A DNA stretch of 64,000 bases from positions 124,001-188,000 of the forward strand of contig NZ_JAHTBN010000002.1 in NCBI RefSeq assembly GCF_019166065.1, read 5' to 3'. The position numbers were made by a program, and so were the translations under genes. Below the pieces are notes generated by a model. It was not told where the DNA came from. It made no database searches and was given only the letters and a program-made list of their open reading frames with translations. The stretch is from Candidimonas humi. GTDB lineage: Bacteria; Pseudomonadota; Gammaproteobacteria; Burkholderiales; Burkholderiaceae_B. This document shows, one piece after another, positions 63,579 to 64,000 of the stretch (positions are counted from its first letter, which is position 1; each line of letters begins with the position of its first letter).

Positions 63579-64000
63579 TTACGTGGACAGGCGCTTGATC
63601 GCGTCCTTGAAACGCTCGAACTCATGCTGGAAATCGAGCGTGCGCCGTTGAGAAGTCATGGCAGCCAGCAACTCGCTGCCGTGGCCTTGCGGCTTGACCC
63701 ATACCCAGATCCGGCGATCGCGGATATAGAACATCGAAAATACGCCCAGCACCAGCAGGACGCAACCCAGGTATACCGCATTCTTGCCGGGGCTGCGCGC
63801 CACCTGGAACACGCTGGCCTGCACATGGTCGAAACTCTTGAGCGAAAGAAACACCGGTGCCGGATAATCGGGCAGATTCGCCATCGCCAGCAAGGCCAGC
63901 TGGATCCAGCTATTGGCGGCCTGGCCCGCCGGCCCCATGTGCTGGATGGGAGGCAGCCCTGCCTTCTCGCGCTCGACGTCACGCAGCTCGGTAAGATTCA
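63579..64000 (-). CDS. resB: cytochrome c biogenesis protein ResB (5' end outside window)
   Basis: C-terminal 139 residues of ResB, the partner of CcsB in system II. Visible are VFLSLKSFDHVQASVFQVAR, the last membrane segment AVYLGCVLLVLGVFSMFYI and the cytoplasmic tail RRIWVWVKPQGHGSELLAAM with a basic end. The reading frame continues past position 64000. The stop is 12 bp before the ccsB start. Confidence 0.93.
   Translation of the reverse strand, partial: NLTELRDVEREKAGLPPIQHMGPAGQAANSWIQLALLAMANLPDYPAPVFLSLKSFDHVQASVFQVARSPGKNAVYLGCVLLVLGVFSMFYIRDRRIWVWVKPQGHGSELLAAMTSQRRTLDFQHEFERFKDAIKRLST

Overview
The window is GC-rich chromosomal DNA of a betaproteobacterium of the Alcaligenaceae, most likely Bordetella or Achromobacter. 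The evidence is four Bug-type (TctC-like) solute receptors, a cphA'-cphA cyanophycin locus with its ABC transporter and DUF1854 partner, and housekeeping blocks typical of the group: ssb-MFS-uvrA, aroK-aroB-dgt, mrcA, lptM-lysA and ccsB-resB. This placement rests on gene content and order; no rRNA gene is present. I saw no tRNA, CRISPR array or intact insertion sequence.

Region 1 (1-12.6 kb) is a catabolic island. A partial PEP-mutase/isocitrate-lyase-type lyase, a Bug receptor and a GntR regulator lie on the minus strand. Divergent from them are an AcnA-type hydratase, a hydantoinase-family cyclic amidohydrolase, an isochorismatase-family amidase, a CobW GTPase, a second lyase, an HpcH/HpaI aldolase and another Bug receptor, followed by a convergent LysR gene. 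Together these activities could open a cyclic imide or related heterocycle, remove ammonia, hydrate the resulting unsaturated acid and cleave it. A 96-bp fragment of a cphA gene is stranded inside this region.

Region 2 (12.6-20.4 kb) is the cyanophycin locus: cphA' and cphA on the minus strand, and a divergent ABC transporter plus DUF1854 gene.

Region 3 (20.4-39.4 kb) is accessory. It holds a Tgl-fold protein, a LysE exporter, HiPIP, an acetyltransferase and an M20 peptidase. A LysR-flanked minus-strand operon follows (HCCA-isomerase-like, DehI-like, small ABM-like, sulfatase, aldehyde dehydrogenase, Bug). Then come a second LysR with alpha/beta hydrolase, Bug and hydroxypyruvate isomerase, cytochrome b561, a higBA toxin-antitoxin pair under a nested palindrome, and YaeQ.

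Region 4 (39.4-45.2 kb) is a Fur-boxed iron cassette (FecI sigma, FecR, TonB-dependent receptor, PepSY membrane protein) placed between a gene fragment and ssb.

Region 5 (45.2-64 kb) is mostly core: ssb, MFS, uvrA; an IclR/GMC oxidoreductase/MHS transporter module; dgt-aroB-aroK; mrcA; lptM-lysA; and ccsB-resB running off the end. Between lysA and ccsB lie two copies of a structured repeat whose hairpin stems differ by paired substitutions. I consider this the most promising undescribed element in the window.
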